A stretch of 64,000 bases of DNA from positions 1,426,001 through 1,490,000 of the forward strand of contig JALRME010000007.1 in assembly GCA_026120035.1 (NCBI GenBank), in the 5' to 3' direction. Below the pieces are notes generated by a model that was given only the letters and a program-made list of their open reading frames with translations, was not told the DNA's origin and ran no database searches. Each line of letters starts with the position of its first letter. Position 1 is the stretch's first letter. This DNA is from Coleophoma eucalyptorum. Taxonomy: Eukaryota > Ascomycota > Leotiomycetes > Helotiales > Dermateaceae. This document shows, piece by piece, positions 11,341 to 22,557 of this stretch. Position numbers and translations under genes: made by a program.

Positions 11341-12052
11341 AAGGGTATTTTGGAGTTCATTGGCCAGTAATGTAAATATGGTTGCTTTAGATTCTGCTAT
11401 ATACCAATTCATGAATGATCTTTTCAATATGACTTAATACAACTTCTGACTCGGAGCAATGATACGTGAAAAATAAGGTGGATCTTGATGTCGGTGCAGC
11501 AAAAACGACTTTCATGTCTTAGCCAGTGAAAGAAATTAGGAGATTAGAACCTGCCTAATTCTCGCACTGCAGATATCTCAACACTCCCCGCAGTGAACAT
11601 CAGCATTACTGCCTTTTACACAAGTTGCTAACTCTGGATATTCGAACGATAATACCATTGAAATCTACAATTCTGTTATGAAAGAAGATTATACCTCTAC
11701 CTATATATGTCGACAGAATTTTTATTTCTTTACATTTATAATACTGTTTAAATTTGAACTTTCATGACCAATAGGGCTAGATAATTTGGGAGCGATCTAC
11801 TATCCAAACTGCTAAAGCGGGCCAACCGCTTACAGATAAACAAGATATTCAAGTGGTATGAATTTGCATTGACTAGGATTATTAATCCATGAAATATGCA
11901 GAAGGTAGGAGGCCATCTCTATTGCCTTGTACTTGTTACAGTTGCGTATATTTTATATATCTCTGATCTAAAACTTCTATTAAAAGGAAAGTCCTCTAGG
12001 AACACAAAATTGAACCATAAGATAACTTTTAATGCCTGGCCTAATTTCATCC
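11341..12052. other. Intergenic, 3' ends of two converging genes
   Basis: AT-rich spacer of 712 bp between the TolB-like gene and the NRPS-like reductase. No gene, repeat or RNA feature is apparent. Confidence 0.5.
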
Positions 12053-15000
12053 TCAAATCGGCTCGTCTCTTGGCTCAATGAGAATCTCATTCACCGCAAC
12101 ATGCAGGGGTTGGCGCAACGCATAAATGATTGAATCTGCAACATCTTTCGCATCTAGAACCTTGGCTCCTGTCGGTTCTCCATACTTCTTGATAGCCTCA
12201 GCATCCGTCGACATACCAAGAAGTTCCGTGGCCGTGTTTCCAGGCTGTACGCTGGTAACTCGAAGACCCGTGCCTGCTGTCTCAACCCGCAGGGCTTGTA
12301 GGGTGGCTTCGACAAAGAATTTACTGGCCGAGTACACGCCAAGGCCAGGGAACACTTTCCGTCCAGCATCTGAAGAAATGGCGACAATGTGGCCACTTCC
12401 GCGCGAGAGCATATTAGGTACGGTGGTGGAGAGACAATTTAAGAGACCTTTGCAGTTGACGTCAACGGTGCGGTCCCACTCTTCAACTTGCACATTTGCC
12501 ATCATAGTAAAATACATGACACCGGCGCAAGACACAAGGATATCCACGGGACCCAGTTTTTCATTAGTAACCCGCATCAGTGATTCCACTTGATCTCTTT
12601 TCGTGACATCGGTTTGTTGAATGAGGACTTTACCACCACGGTTTGGAAGTTTGCTCTTGACCACTTCAAGAGCATCCGTACGACGGGCAGCAAGAGCTAC
12701 GTGTGCACCTTCTCTTGCCAGAGCTTCAGCAACTGCAGCTCCAATCCCGGATGAAGCTCCTGTGATAACAGCCACACGTCCGCTCAATGGTCCTTTCTCG
12801 ATTGAAATTGCGGAAGTGCTAGACTGGTTTTGTCGTGTAGGTGGTCGAGGCAACCAACCTCTGCCAAACCAGTGTCGAGCATAAGTCTCAAGTAATTGAA
12901 TATCGATCTTTGGTCTTGGAAGACCAAGCAGTGCGGGCTTGGTTTTGGCGTCGTTAAGCACGGTAATGTATTTCAAAAAGTCAACCTCGGGCATACCACC
13001 GCGGAGGATGTCAACAGTGAATGCACCACTTCCGACCTTAACAGAGCCTCGTTTCTCGGTCCAGAGTTCAACCCACTCGCCCCATCCGACTCTTTTTGTC
13101 GGGTAGCCAAGCTTGTCAAGGTCGTCGAAAACTGCACTAGTATCTACGGGATTGGCGTCACCGATATGATATACTCGCTGATCAGTGTGAGTATGAGTGG
13201 AAAGGGTAATGATGGCTTTGCTGGCAAAGTCGACCGGTGTCATCTCGGCACGCCAACTTTCAATATCAGGGGCATAACCAAGATGCAATGACTCCACAAT
13301 CAATGCAGTGAGAAGATCGTAAGCATTTGTCGAACCAGAAGTACTGTGACCACTAATAGTACCAAGTCGTAGTATCCTCACGGGCATCCCACGCTGCCCG
13401 GCCTCATGTATTAATTGCTCGGCGACCCACTTTGTTTGGCCATAACCATCAACTATCTTCTCTGGCACGGCATCGACATCAATCATATCATCTTCAGACC
13501 AACCATCGCCGCTGGATGGTGGCAGAACGCCGTTCGTAGAAATGTATTGCAGTGTAGCACCACTTTGGGACGCCAACCGGAGGATTTCGTTTGTGCCGCC
13601 CACATTAGGACTTCGTAGTGCAGCATAAGGATACACGAGGTTGACAGTCGCACCTGCATGAACAATAACTTGGATACGGGCCGCAAGCTCATCAAAAGCA
13701 TCTTGTGAAAGACCAAAGTGTGGCTGAGCTAGATTTCCGGGAAGAACTTCGATGCGGTCGAGAATAGAGTCATGCCATAGTCCCAGATCAAGAAGATTCC
13801 TTCGTAATCTTGAAACAGCCATGGAATGATCGTCTTCAGAAGGGTCATTAAATCGTACAAGGCAAATAACACGAGCAGATGTGCTCTCAAGAATTTCGTT
13901 AAGTAGAAACGCGCCCAAAAATCCAGTCGTACCAGTCAGCAAAACCGTGCTCGCGTCACTAAGGGAGCACATGGGAGTAACCAATGGCTGAATATCCTCC
14001 GAAAGAACAGCATCGGCGCGCAAAATAGCAGGTAAATCGGCTTGTACTGCAGCTGTATGCCCATCGCGAGCGGAACAGACGGCTTCTAAGTGACCCTCAA
14101 GGGTTGGGTTTACCACCAGACGTGCAAGAGGAACGGGGAAGCCATATGTCCTTGACAGACGATTAGCAAGATCGGCAAGCGTCAATGAATGTCCACCCAG
14201 GTCGAAGAAATCATGTTCTTTAGTTACAGCACTGGCTGGTGTATTTAATGACGCTGCCCACATCTGTGCGATTCCCTCCAGGGTGACTTCTATGTTGCGC
14301 GCTGCCTTTGTGTCTTTGGTAAAAGCAGTATTTCGAGTCTGAGCCGCCAAGGGGGAAGGCAAGCGTTTGAGATCAGCCTTGCCAGACACTTCATGTGTTG
14401 GTAACTCATCGAGCTCGACCCACAAAGCTGGAATCATATATTGTGCAAGACATGCCGAGAGTGTTCGTCGTGCCATAGGGCTGTATCCAGATTCATCAAT
14501 AGCAAGAACTGTGCGATTCCCTGGTTCTTCCTTGTCACGAACAATATATGCAACTAGCTGTCGTTCAAGCCCCTCTCCATGGGCAATAACCGCACAGTGA
14601 CTTACCGCCAGATGCTCAACAATAGCACTCTCAACTTTGGCGGGTACGATAGAATAGCCGCGTATCTTGATCATCGCACCAACACGACCGGTGATCTCGA
14701 GTGTACCCGATGGGAGCATTCGCGCCAAATCTCCCGTCCGATACATAAGAGCGCCTTCCGTTGTACTAAAAGGATCTGGGGTAAATGCTTTGGCAGTCGT
14801 CTCGGGGAGATTCAGATAGCCACGGGCAAGAAGAGATCCACCGACAAATAATTCACCACTCACGCCCACGTCAACTCGCTGTCCATCCTCGTCTAAGATA
14901 TACGTATGTGCTGGATCCATTGGCGGTCCAACTGGGCAGTAGAGGGCATCTTGATTTAGAATTTCTCGAATATCGCCACATGCAATCTCATGAGTCTCAC

Positions 15001-16084
15001 TTGCACTGTAACAGTTAAGTAGCCGCGTTGAGGGAAGTGCTTTCATGGATCGACGGGCAAGATCAGTGGTAACGACCTCCCCATTAAGCCATAACGTACG
15101 CAAATCTGGGAGCAAAGCGCCAACCTTCGAGTTTCGCGAGAGAATGGCGGCCAGAAGAGTAGGTGTCATCAGAGTCTCGGTGATGTGCCGAGACGACAGT
15201 AAGTCAACCAATGCCAATGGGTCATAACTCGTGTCATCAGGGACGGCAACGACGGTTGCTCCTCGCAGGAGTGGACGCAGCATTTCCCATATAAAGAAGA
15301 CATTGCACGCCACGCGATCACCGGGCTGAAGGTCACTGAGTCGGAACCTCAAGTCGTACGAAAGGACCGGCGCCCGATGTGGATTCGCGATTCCCTTCGG
15401 ACGGCCCGTAGTGCCGGATGAGTATGACACAAAGGCTAATCGGTCCAGGTCATCATCGGCTGGCAAAGAAGTCGGCTCGTCTGCTTGAAAATGGCCGTTC
15501 ACGTGACTTGAACCATTGGTTGAGTGGGCTTTGGAATGGCCATTGGTATTGGTACTGGCATGGTTGTTGTTACCATTTGTACTGCCACTAGTCTTCGGCT
15601 CTTCGTCGAGGATAATTAGGGGAATATCTGGTTTGATCTGGCCGACTTGGGCGGTCTTTGTCACTACCACCACGGGATCGGCATCATCGATGACATCGGC
15701 CAGCAAACCGGGAGGATATGCCAACTCAAGCACCAGAAATGCCCCGCCGGCTCGGAGTGCTGCCAGACATGCAATCACGTAGTCGGCACTCCGTCCTAGA
15801 AGAACTCCCACCAAACGATCCCGACTGGCGCCATGAGCACGGAGACGCTCGGTCAGGGCTGCGACCTTGTCATCCAGCTCAGCATATGTCCATGTTGACG
15901 TCTCATCTTCTAGAGCCAGTGCATGGGGTGTGGCCCGCATCTGTGCCCGGATCAGAGCCGACAGGTCCTGAGTGACATCTAGGACGGTCATGTTCTCTCC
16001 TGATTTGCCTTTCAACCCGTGAGACGAGGGGTCTGTTCCTTCCACCAGCAGCGGTTTCCCATTGCCACTTGCGGAGAACGACAT
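12053..16084 (-). CDS. NRPS-like A-T-R-SDR reductase, glycine betaine reductase (ATRR) type
   Basis: Uninterrupted minus-strand gene of 1343 residues. The frame stays open above the first ATG (16082-16084), but upstream only a TTG is found, so this ATG is taken. Domain order: adenylation (about 45-600, with YSSGTTGRPKG, CNVFFIWEMLRPLL, YRTGDLARM, IKIRGYSIVP), thiolation (about 605-680, GGHSL with the phosphopantetheine serine near residue 633), thioester reductase (about 725-1090, LTGTTGFLGAFLL and YGQTKWVAEQL) and a second, SDR-type reductase (about 1110-1343, ITGASSGIG and YSASK). This A-T-R-R order is that of the fungal ATRR enzyme shown to reduce glycine betaine through betaine aldehyde to choline. 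The architecture and NVFFIWEM segment support that assignment; the substrate pocket was not modelled. No tailoring genes surround it, as expected for a housekeeping route. Confidence 0.87.
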   Translation of the reverse strand: MSFSASGNGKPLLVEGTDPSSHGLKGKSGENMTVLDVTQDLSALIRAQMRATPHALALEDETSTWTYAELDDKVAALTERLRAHGASRDRLVGVLLGRSADYVIACLAALRAGGAFLVLELAYPPGLLADVIDDADPVVVVTKTAQVGQIKPDIPLIILDEEPKTSGSTNGNNNHASTNTNGHSKAHSTNGSSHVNGHFQADEPTSLPADDDLDRLAFVSYSSGTTGRPKGIANPHRAPVLSYDLRFRLSDLQPGDRVACNVFFIWEMLRPLLRGATVVAVPDDTSYDPLALVDLLSSRHITETLMTPTLLAAILSRNSKVGALLPDLRTLWLNGEVVTTDLARRSMKALPSTRLLNCYSASETHEIACGDIREILNQDALYCPVGPPMDPAHTYILDEDGQRVDVGVSGELFVGGSLLARGYLNLPETTAKAFTPDPFSTTEGALMYRTGDLARMLPSGTLEITGRVGAMIKIRGYSIVPAKVESAIVEHLAVSHCAVIAHGEGLERQLVAYIVRDKEEPGNRTVLAIDESGYSPMARRTLSACLAQYMIPALWVELDELPTHEVSGKADLKRLPSPLAAQTRNTAFTKDTKAARNIEVTLEGIAQMWAASLNTPASAVTKEHDFFDLGGHSLTLADLANRLSRTYGFPVPLARLVVNPTLEGHLEAVCSARDGHTAAVQADLPAILRADAVLSEDIQPLVTPMCSLSDASTVLLTGTTGFLGAFLLNEILESTSARVICLVRFNDPSEDDHSMAVSRLRRNLLDLGLWHDSILDRIEVLPGNLAQPHFGLSQDAFDELAARIQVIVHAGATVNLVYPYAALRSPNVGGTNEILRLASQSGATLQYISTNGVLPPSSGDGWSEDDMIDVDAVPEKIVDGYGQTKWVAEQLIHEAGQRGMPVRILRLGTISGHSTSGSTNAYDLLTALIVESLHLGYAPDIESWRAEMTPVDFASKAIITLSTHTHTDQRVYHIGDANPVDTSAVFDDLDKLGYPTKRVGWGEWVELWTEKRGSVKVGSGAFTVDILRGGMPEVDFLKYITVLNDAKTKPALLGLPRPKIDIQLLETYARHWFGRGWLPRPPTRQNQSSTSAISIEKGPLSGRVAVITGASSGIGAAVAEALAREGAHVALAARRTDALEVVKSKLPNRGGKVLIQQTDVTKRDQVESLMRVTNEKLGPVDILVSCAGVMYFTMMANVQVEEWDRTVDVNCKGLLNCLSTTVPNMLSRGSGHIVAISSDAGRKVFPGLGVYSASKFFVEATLQALRVETAGTGLRVTSVQPGNTATELLGMSTDAEAIKKYGEPTGAKVLDAKDVADSIIYALRQPLHVAVNEILIEPRDEPI

Positions 16085-17360
16085 GAAGTATAGGACCAAT
16101 TCACCAATCGGTGTTGTAGATTTAATTCGTGGGACGTGGGTTTCAAGGCGACGAGCGTGTGGGATTGGTAGAACGAGGGAAATAGGTGCTCGTCTTCCAA
16201 AATGCGACAATGGAGCTTCTGTCCTTTTATGGATAGAAAAAGGAGAAATTATCTAAGATATGGTTGGATATTGCGTAGTAAGTGGGGTGTTGCGGGGGCA
16301 ATCAAGGAAGCTAGCCCGTCGGTTTGAACCTTCATAACTTGATCAGGTGATCAAGTTGAGACGACAGCTGTACTACATTATACATTACATTATACTATGG
16401 TGGAATTCTGCAGCAACAAAGTGCTTTTTCTTTGCCCTGCTCTCAACTATAACCCCCTTTAAAGAAAGAGGCCAACTCCTATTTTAACTTAATTCCAATT
16501 GAATCCTCCATTGAAACTGCCAACATGATCCTAGTTCCCCAACCTACCGGCGTCTCTTTTGCCTTACTTACCTTCCCCTGGTCCGTGAGTCTTGGGCCAC
16601 ATTCGTCCACGATGCCGCATTATGAAGGATTCACAAGGTGTTTATTTGCCTAGATAATATAATCAGCACAATTTGGCATAAACTCATTCCCCGACATGAA
16701 CACAACTTGCGAAAGTGTCTAGTACCTTTCTTGGCTAGGACCTTTCTCTACTGATCAAGGTGAAATGACCTGCAGACAAGAACATTGAAACCAACAAGAG
16801 AACAAGATAACAAGTATAAGCTACAGCTGTGAGTGCAATTGTACCGTCGTTGATCTGTTGAAATCACGAGATCATGTGAACATGCGACCGGCTGTAACTT
16901 TCCCTTCTAGGTAAGGTACATAAAGTAGTAAATGTTACGCTCATTGATCCGATATATCGCACATTCGTACCACCATCGAGGTATGAACTAGAAACCCATA
17001 ACTGTAAGCTAGCATTGCGTATAGGGTGCTTTAAAGAAAAGGAGTACTCGGCCTGCCCGGTTTCTCTTGTTGCCTGGGCTTTTTTGTATCCGATTATGTT
17101 CTGTCCTGTCCTCAGCTAGCGTTACCAAGCACCACCCAGTTGAAGGTAACAGTTTATAGTATGACCAAAATTGCTTTCAATGGAACATCAGTTCTGAATG
17201 GTGTTTTAGTTCAAACGCTCCCATTGTTAATCCAAGCATTCTTCCATGGCTATGATTTTTTCTTTTGTAGCTGCAATATCCTAATATACAACACCTCCCA
17301 CTTACTCCTTTTCATTGTCAAAGCAAAGTATCGATACTAATCACAGCAGCGTAAGTATTA
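16085..17360. other. Promoter region and spacer upstream of the ATRR-type gene
   Basis: About 1.28 kb. It holds a 22-bp inverted repeat at 16336-16357 and otherwise no supported gene. The right part borders the 3' end of the ankyrin-protease gene. Confidence 0.5.
16336..16357. repeat. Perfect palindrome, 10-bp arms with GG centre
   Basis: AACTTGATCA, GG, TGATCAAGTT, 252 bp upstream of the ATRR-type start codon. The arms are exact reverse complements. A dimeric regulator site is possible; this is inferred. Confidence 0.8.
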
Positions 17361-20300
17361 TTATCTAGATGTCCGTACAAAGTTACGAGCCAGATCAGCA
17401 ACAATTCCGAGTCTCTTCTCCTTGTCCAATGGTGGTTGAATGTCCTTCGCTGCCTTCTCAAACAACCTCCATACCTCGATGAATTTGTTATTACTCTCTC
17501 GGCTCGTACCGACCGCATCAAATGCCGCTTTCATGTTTTTGTACTGCTTCACCTCGACAAGATCCTTCATTGTCACGGCAGTCGGCGATACACCCACACT
17601 CTGCGTATGAAGAGCGCCAAGTTTCACGCAAGAAATGATCAAAGCAGCCAAACCAACAGCCAAAGCTGTTGCAACTGATGATCCCGTTTGTGGCTGAAAG
17701 TGCTGCATGAGGACATCCTCAGACTTTCGCTGCACAACTTCATGGCCCGGAGTGATGAAGTCTAAGTTGTTGAGACTACCAACCCATTCCCAAGCATTCC
17801 CGTTTGCTTTCGCAGCACCGATCCTGATGACCTTGTTTGGACTGTACGATGCCGGATAGTCGGAGTCCTGGTGAGCACCAGCATCGCCCGCTGAGCAGAA
17901 GATCAAGATCCCTGCAGCTACAGCACGACGCATAGCAGCATCAAATTTTTCCTTGTCTTTCTGCTGCTCGGGTTGCTTGATAGTCCACGACATGGATATG
18001 ATCTGAACTTGCCGGTCAACCGCTGCATCGATAGCCTCTGCAGCGCTTCTTGCAACGATTCTGGGCTTTGGGTCCTTCCCATCATATTGTGTCTCGAGTC
18101 TGATTGCATACACATTTACCATCGGGCAGACACGGCAGATCATGTTGGCCATAACAGTGCCATGGCCTCTCTCTGAGACCCAATATGGACGCATCCTGCT
18201 CTCACCTCTGTCTCCGTAGTCGAAGCTTTTCCCGCTGGATATTTTCCCCCGGAGTGGTTCATGATATACATCCACTCCATCGTCGATCAGAGCAACCTCA
18301 ACCGGCCTATGAAGCTCGTTCAAATCGTTGGATTGAGAGGCTTTCCCTTTGACTGCTGCCTTCCAAACATTTTGGATCGCATCTGCGAAACTATCCATGC
18401 AATCAAGCCATCTATGAGGGGACAGTGTCAGCTCTGGTTTTTCTGGAAGATTCGTTGGATTGCCCGAGACGAGCTGTTCGGTACGACCCCTTTCGATCCG
18501 AGAGACTTCAATTATTCTGGCTGTAGCTTCGGACGCTTCAGAAGCTACAGATGGTGCTGCAGTCGAGGTACCACAATATTCAATTGGAACTGGAGTTCTG
18601 AGGCGCTCGCAAAAGTTGTTAATGTTCTTGGTTGTGCGGATGCTAGTTTCTAGATCCTGTAGATGTTTAGCTTGGCACATTTCATAAATGTATTGGACTA
18701 TGGCTTACCTGCTTGACGTGAAGGTGGACTTTCGTCAAGTTCTCTAGCTTTTTCAACCCATCAGGTTCACTCCAGGCGCGAAGCATCGCATTATTACCGC
18801 TCCAACTCAAGTATACCTCTCTCAGCTTGTCGCTCGAATTGCAGATTGTTTCTGGACAAAGGTCCACTTTCCGCCATTCCAATATTTCAACATCAAATCC
18901 TTCTAGAGCTTTTTCAATTGCCTCATCACTGTGAGCAGGATCCTGCAAATCATCAACAATCACTTTGAGGATGCGCTTGACGCCCTTTTCTTTTCGAAGC
19001 CACTCAAAAAAAAAGATCATATCAGTACGGCCTCGACCAGAGACTTCGATGCTATCTCCACCAGACGATAGTGTTGGTTTGGGATGCACTTCTACGTTTG
19101 GGAAAGCGACGTATTGTAGTGTTGTATCGAACTTGACGTTTCTAAAGCTCTCCTTGAAATCGTCAGAATCCACTTTTGTTGGTGCACCAGCATATTCGAA
19201 ACAAATAGTAGTATCTATTTAAATCTTTGTGTCAGCTTTTCTTTTGCCTATAATCAGTCTGAAGTAAGGAGTACTCAGCATACCTTCCAAATTCTTGCCA
19301 TATAGCCTGGTAGAAGCAACCTCAGGTCTCCTAGTTCGTAGATAGTGCAACTTGATTTCATTTCTAATCAAGTCTGCACTTTCCATAGTCACCTCGAGCT
19401 CTTCAATCTGGCTCTTTCTTGCGTCAGTATCACCCCTGCGTTCTGGGTCAATAGCTCCTGAGACTACATCACTGCGAAGGGCCGCTCCCGGAGGCATTTG
19501 TAGACGAGGTTCCTTCGAATTTGCTACTGGCTGATTCTTGTCTCCAGGACCGTCTTTCGTCTTGCCCTCTTCCTTCCACCCGGCACGATTCTCTTCCGTT
19601 GGTTTCTTTCGAACAAATTGTATCTCCATTTTATGGTCATCCACACCCTTTTCTAGTCTCGGATTTGATATCTCAACTGGTCTCGAAAACGGCTTACGAT
19701 CTTTCTGCTTTAAGAACTTATCACGCGTATACTCATGATATCGAAATATGGAAAAGTAGTCTGGGCCATTTGTTTCTTCGTCCAGAGCGGCATCGCCCTG
19801 TTTAATCAGTGCCTGCACAACTCCGATCTGCAAGCTAGAGCACCTCTCATATTCAACTGCCAAATGAAGTGGCGTTCGCCCTTTACTATCTTTCTTACAG
19901 AGAGTACTCTCTGAAGCTTTTGATACCAAGGAGATGATTATTTCAGCAGGTAATCTCAGCCGGATCGCGGCATGCAGACATGTTTCTGAGCGGTCGCATT
20001 CCTTCTTCAGGACAGCATCAAGAGATAGTAAGTTATCGCATAGGCATGTTACAAGTTTTGTATTCTTCTTTGTAATTGCCACATAGAGTGGAGTTCTTTC
20101 GCTATCGTCCAGTGCTCCTACAAGTATAGGAAACGTAGAAGGCGACCGTTTCGCAAGGCGTCCGATCAGCGATTTCACGGAACTGTTGAATGAAGCCTCA
20201 TATGCAAGAACGTGGAGCAAGTTCTTGTTATCATCAATATGCCCATCCAAGTATGGTCCGTACTTGTTAAAGAATGCTTTGCGATCATCGTGCTTCCCCA

Positions 20301-20550
20301 ATTTCAACTCCTTGGCCTTGACGCTTGCTAATATTTGGCTGAAAGCAAACTTTGTGGGATCTTCAAATGAGGGGCCGTTGTCATCATCGTCGTCGTCATC
20401 ATCATCGGGTTCTTCATCTTCGTCTTCAGAGTCGGGATTTCTGTCTTTGTCACCTGTCTGCCTCCGGGACAGTTGTCGATTTGCCTCAGATTTTGGAAGA
20501 TTAATCATATTTGGCAGCAAGTCTGCCATGTTGGGGGGTTGTGGTGCCAT
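17361..20550 (-). CDS. Ankyrin-repeat protein with C-terminal subtilisin-like (S8) protease domain
   Basis: Three exons on the minus strand: 19284-20550, 18709-19214, 17361-18656 (introns 69 and 52 nt), 1022 residues. Layout: an acidic low-complexity run near residues 40-60, ankyrin repeats about 100-260 (RTPLYVAITKKNTKLV, ETCLHAAIRLRLPAEI, RTPLHLAVEYERCSSL), a charged linker, a middle alpha/beta module about 425-590 beginning LYGKNLEDTTICFEYAG, and a subtilase domain about 700-940. The catalytic triad is present: Asp716 in ALIDDG, His756 in RGHGT, Ser918 in GSSVATA. The oxyanion Asn of classical subtilases (SAGN) is Asp in SAGDAG. There is no signal peptide or propeptide, so it should act inside the cell. 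S8 domains occur as effectors of fungal NLR-type proteins, and this gene lies beside an NLR-like gene, which suggests a cell-death or immunity role. Confidence 0.86.
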
Positions 20551-21144
20551 CCTAATACCAAAGACAGGTTAAAACCATTGATGAGGCAAGAGTTCGAGAT
20601 GCTTTCTCCAGAGCCTCAGTTTACAACATTTCCTCTGCTTACACAACCAGAAATAATGTCGGCCCTCCCTGTCTAGAGTAGAGACCGAATTATGCAACCC
20701 CATGATCGTATTTTTCTCGAAGCAGTAGTTTTCTGCGTGGGCGGCTGCAACCTTGTCAGCTATCCAGGTTTTATTGGTCAGGTTGACCTGGAACCTGCGG
20801 GAAGAGCGGCCACAAAATGTGATACTTTCAGGACTGAACTATAATGTATGCTGTTCAGAATAAGCACTACATCAATGTACGGTATAATTCTATTAAAGGT
20901 GGTATTATAACCAATCACTTAACATGCGTAGCTCATGTCTAATTTCTCAAAACCCCGCCACGACGTCTTGGTTGTCTTTTTGGCCCCCAAAGGGAGACTC
21001 CATTTCCCTAAAGTAGCAATAAGCTCCGAAGCCGACACAGATCGCAAGTGGCACATTTCCATCATCCTATGTAGTGATATGCTGGATACTAGACTGCTCC
21101 CTGTCTTGTGACTCTTGTCGCCTCAAAATGGGCTTAATATTTTA
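20551..21144. promoter_or_regulatory. Promoter region of the ankyrin-S8 gene
   Basis: A 594-bp spacer. Around 20764-20791 it contains CCAGGT and ACCTGG arms around a smaller CAGGT-TG-ACCTG repeat. No gene is seen. Confidence 0.4.
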
Positions 21145-22038
21145 TTATGTGGTTTTCATGGTTCCGCCCAGCACATTCATGAAAGTCACGTCGCTAATTG
21201 ATTCAAGATCTAAGTCCTCCATGTTCTCTGTGCTGTATTCCATCAATCGGTTTGTTGGCGGCATCGTGGGGTCGAAAAGTATAGGATCAACTTTCGGTGT
21301 CGAGCCAAATATAGTCTCTAGATTGCTGCGAAAGTCCGCTTCTGCTTTGATCTTTACTATGCACTTAAATGCATCGTTATTCTTCCGCTTTAGCAAAATA
21401 CCCGCTCGCATTGAAGCAGGCACACCGGTCTTTCGAGTCTCGTTTTCGAGCAGATCCCAAGACACACAATTGTCGGGCCCATAGTTATATCCGGTTCTAT
21501 CGATTGAGCCTACCACTCTCGTAGTATCGCTCACAGTGGCGCTCGTCATCTTTTCCCATTTGAACCCCCCATCGACTGTTACTCCTGGAATAATACTAGT
21601 TCCTACTCGTGCTTCTCCTCCTTTGATAACTTCCTGATGTTCTGATGTCTGCGCCATGTGAAAAGTGCCATCCAGCGAGATCGCATACACCTCAGGTCTG
21701 GGTTTATCTTGGGTGGCCCCAGAGAAGTTGAGGGTAATATGGGCACTAGCGATACGCCGGGCACGTCTTCGTGGATCGAACCTAAATTGTAGCACCAAAA
21801 GTGTAGCATAGGTGCTGCTGTCGAATTTTCCATGCACTATATCGACACAGCTGCATCGAATATCAACTGCGCCTTTCCGCTTTATAACGTCGCTTCGTTG
21901 ATATGGTGCAGATGGATCATTCTGCGTGTGGAATCCGCTGTCGTCCCCAGTGGGAAACAGATCAATTTCGAAAGATGGGAGGACAACATTAGACGCTGTT
22001 TCCGCCGTCACAGGGTCTTCGATAATAGGATCTGCCAT
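21145..22038 (-). CDS. Uncharacterised fungal protein, beta-rich, next to the NLR-like gene
   Basis: Single-exon gene of 297 residues starting at ATG 22036-22038. I do not recognise a named domain. The sequence alternates short hydrophobic and polar stretches typical of beta sheet (ATLLVLQFRFDPRRRARR, HITLNFSG, EVYAISLDG), then a Gly/Thr-rich segment (IIPGVTVDGGFKWEK), then SWDLLENETRKTGVPASMRAGILLKR-like strands, and ends in a charged 50-residue tail. There is no signal peptide and no transmembrane segment, so a cytosolic protein is likely. It is transcribed divergently from the NLR-like gene across 519 bp, a layout found for some fungal NLR-partner pairs. A sensor, guardee or effector partner is an inference from position only. 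Confidence 0.75.
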   Translation of the reverse strand: MADPIIEDPVTAETASNVVLPSFEIDLFPTGDDSGFHTQNDPSAPYQRSDVIKRKGAVDIRCSCVDIVHGKFDSSTYATLLVLQFRFDPRRRARRIASAHITLNFSGATQDKPRPEVYAISLDGTFHMAQTSEHQEVIKGGEARVGTSIIPGVTVDGGFKWEKMTSATVSDTTRVVGSIDRTGYNYGPDNCVSWDLLENETRKTGVPASMRAGILLKRKNNDAFKCIVKIKAEADFRSNLETIFGSTPKVDPILFDPTMPPTNRLMEYSTENMEDLDLESISDVTFMNVLGGTMKTT

Positions 22039-22557
22039 CTTGGATTAGTAGAAGAGAAGACGCCCCCTTCCAAACAGCAAGCGGATGGATTTCAAGAAAG
22101 TAAACAGCAGTCTTCAATAGAAGTCAGAAAGGTACTAATGCACCAAGAGAATCCTGACAGAACTAACGAGGGTGTAGATCCGCGGGGTCGCGTTGACTGT
22201 AAATGACGGGAATCTATGCTAACCTACTTAATACGTTGTATCTGCAACTTCAGGGATGTTACATATTAGTGATAGCGGTACAATAATACATGGGGTGATT
22301 GGACATAAGCCCTGCACCCTACAATCCCTCATGATCACTGCGGCTGAGATGAGCATGATCCCCTGTAGAACTATTCGCCTTGGCCTTATTTGCACTGCGC
22401 ATGCAGATGGCCATGCTGGCGGCTGTTTTTATTTTCCCCCATACTTTCCGCAGCGTGCCTATACTCCTTTGCTGGGGAAAAACCAGCCTGATATTCCGTA
22501 ATACAATCCTCATGGTGCGAGCAAGACTCTCTTTAGCTTGCTGTGTCGTTTTTCACG
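22039..22557. promoter_or_regulatory. Shared promoter of the unknown beta-rich gene and the NLR-like gene
   Basis: 519 bp between two divergent starts. No clear named motif was found. Co-regulation of the two genes is possible by geometry alone. Confidence 0.4.
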
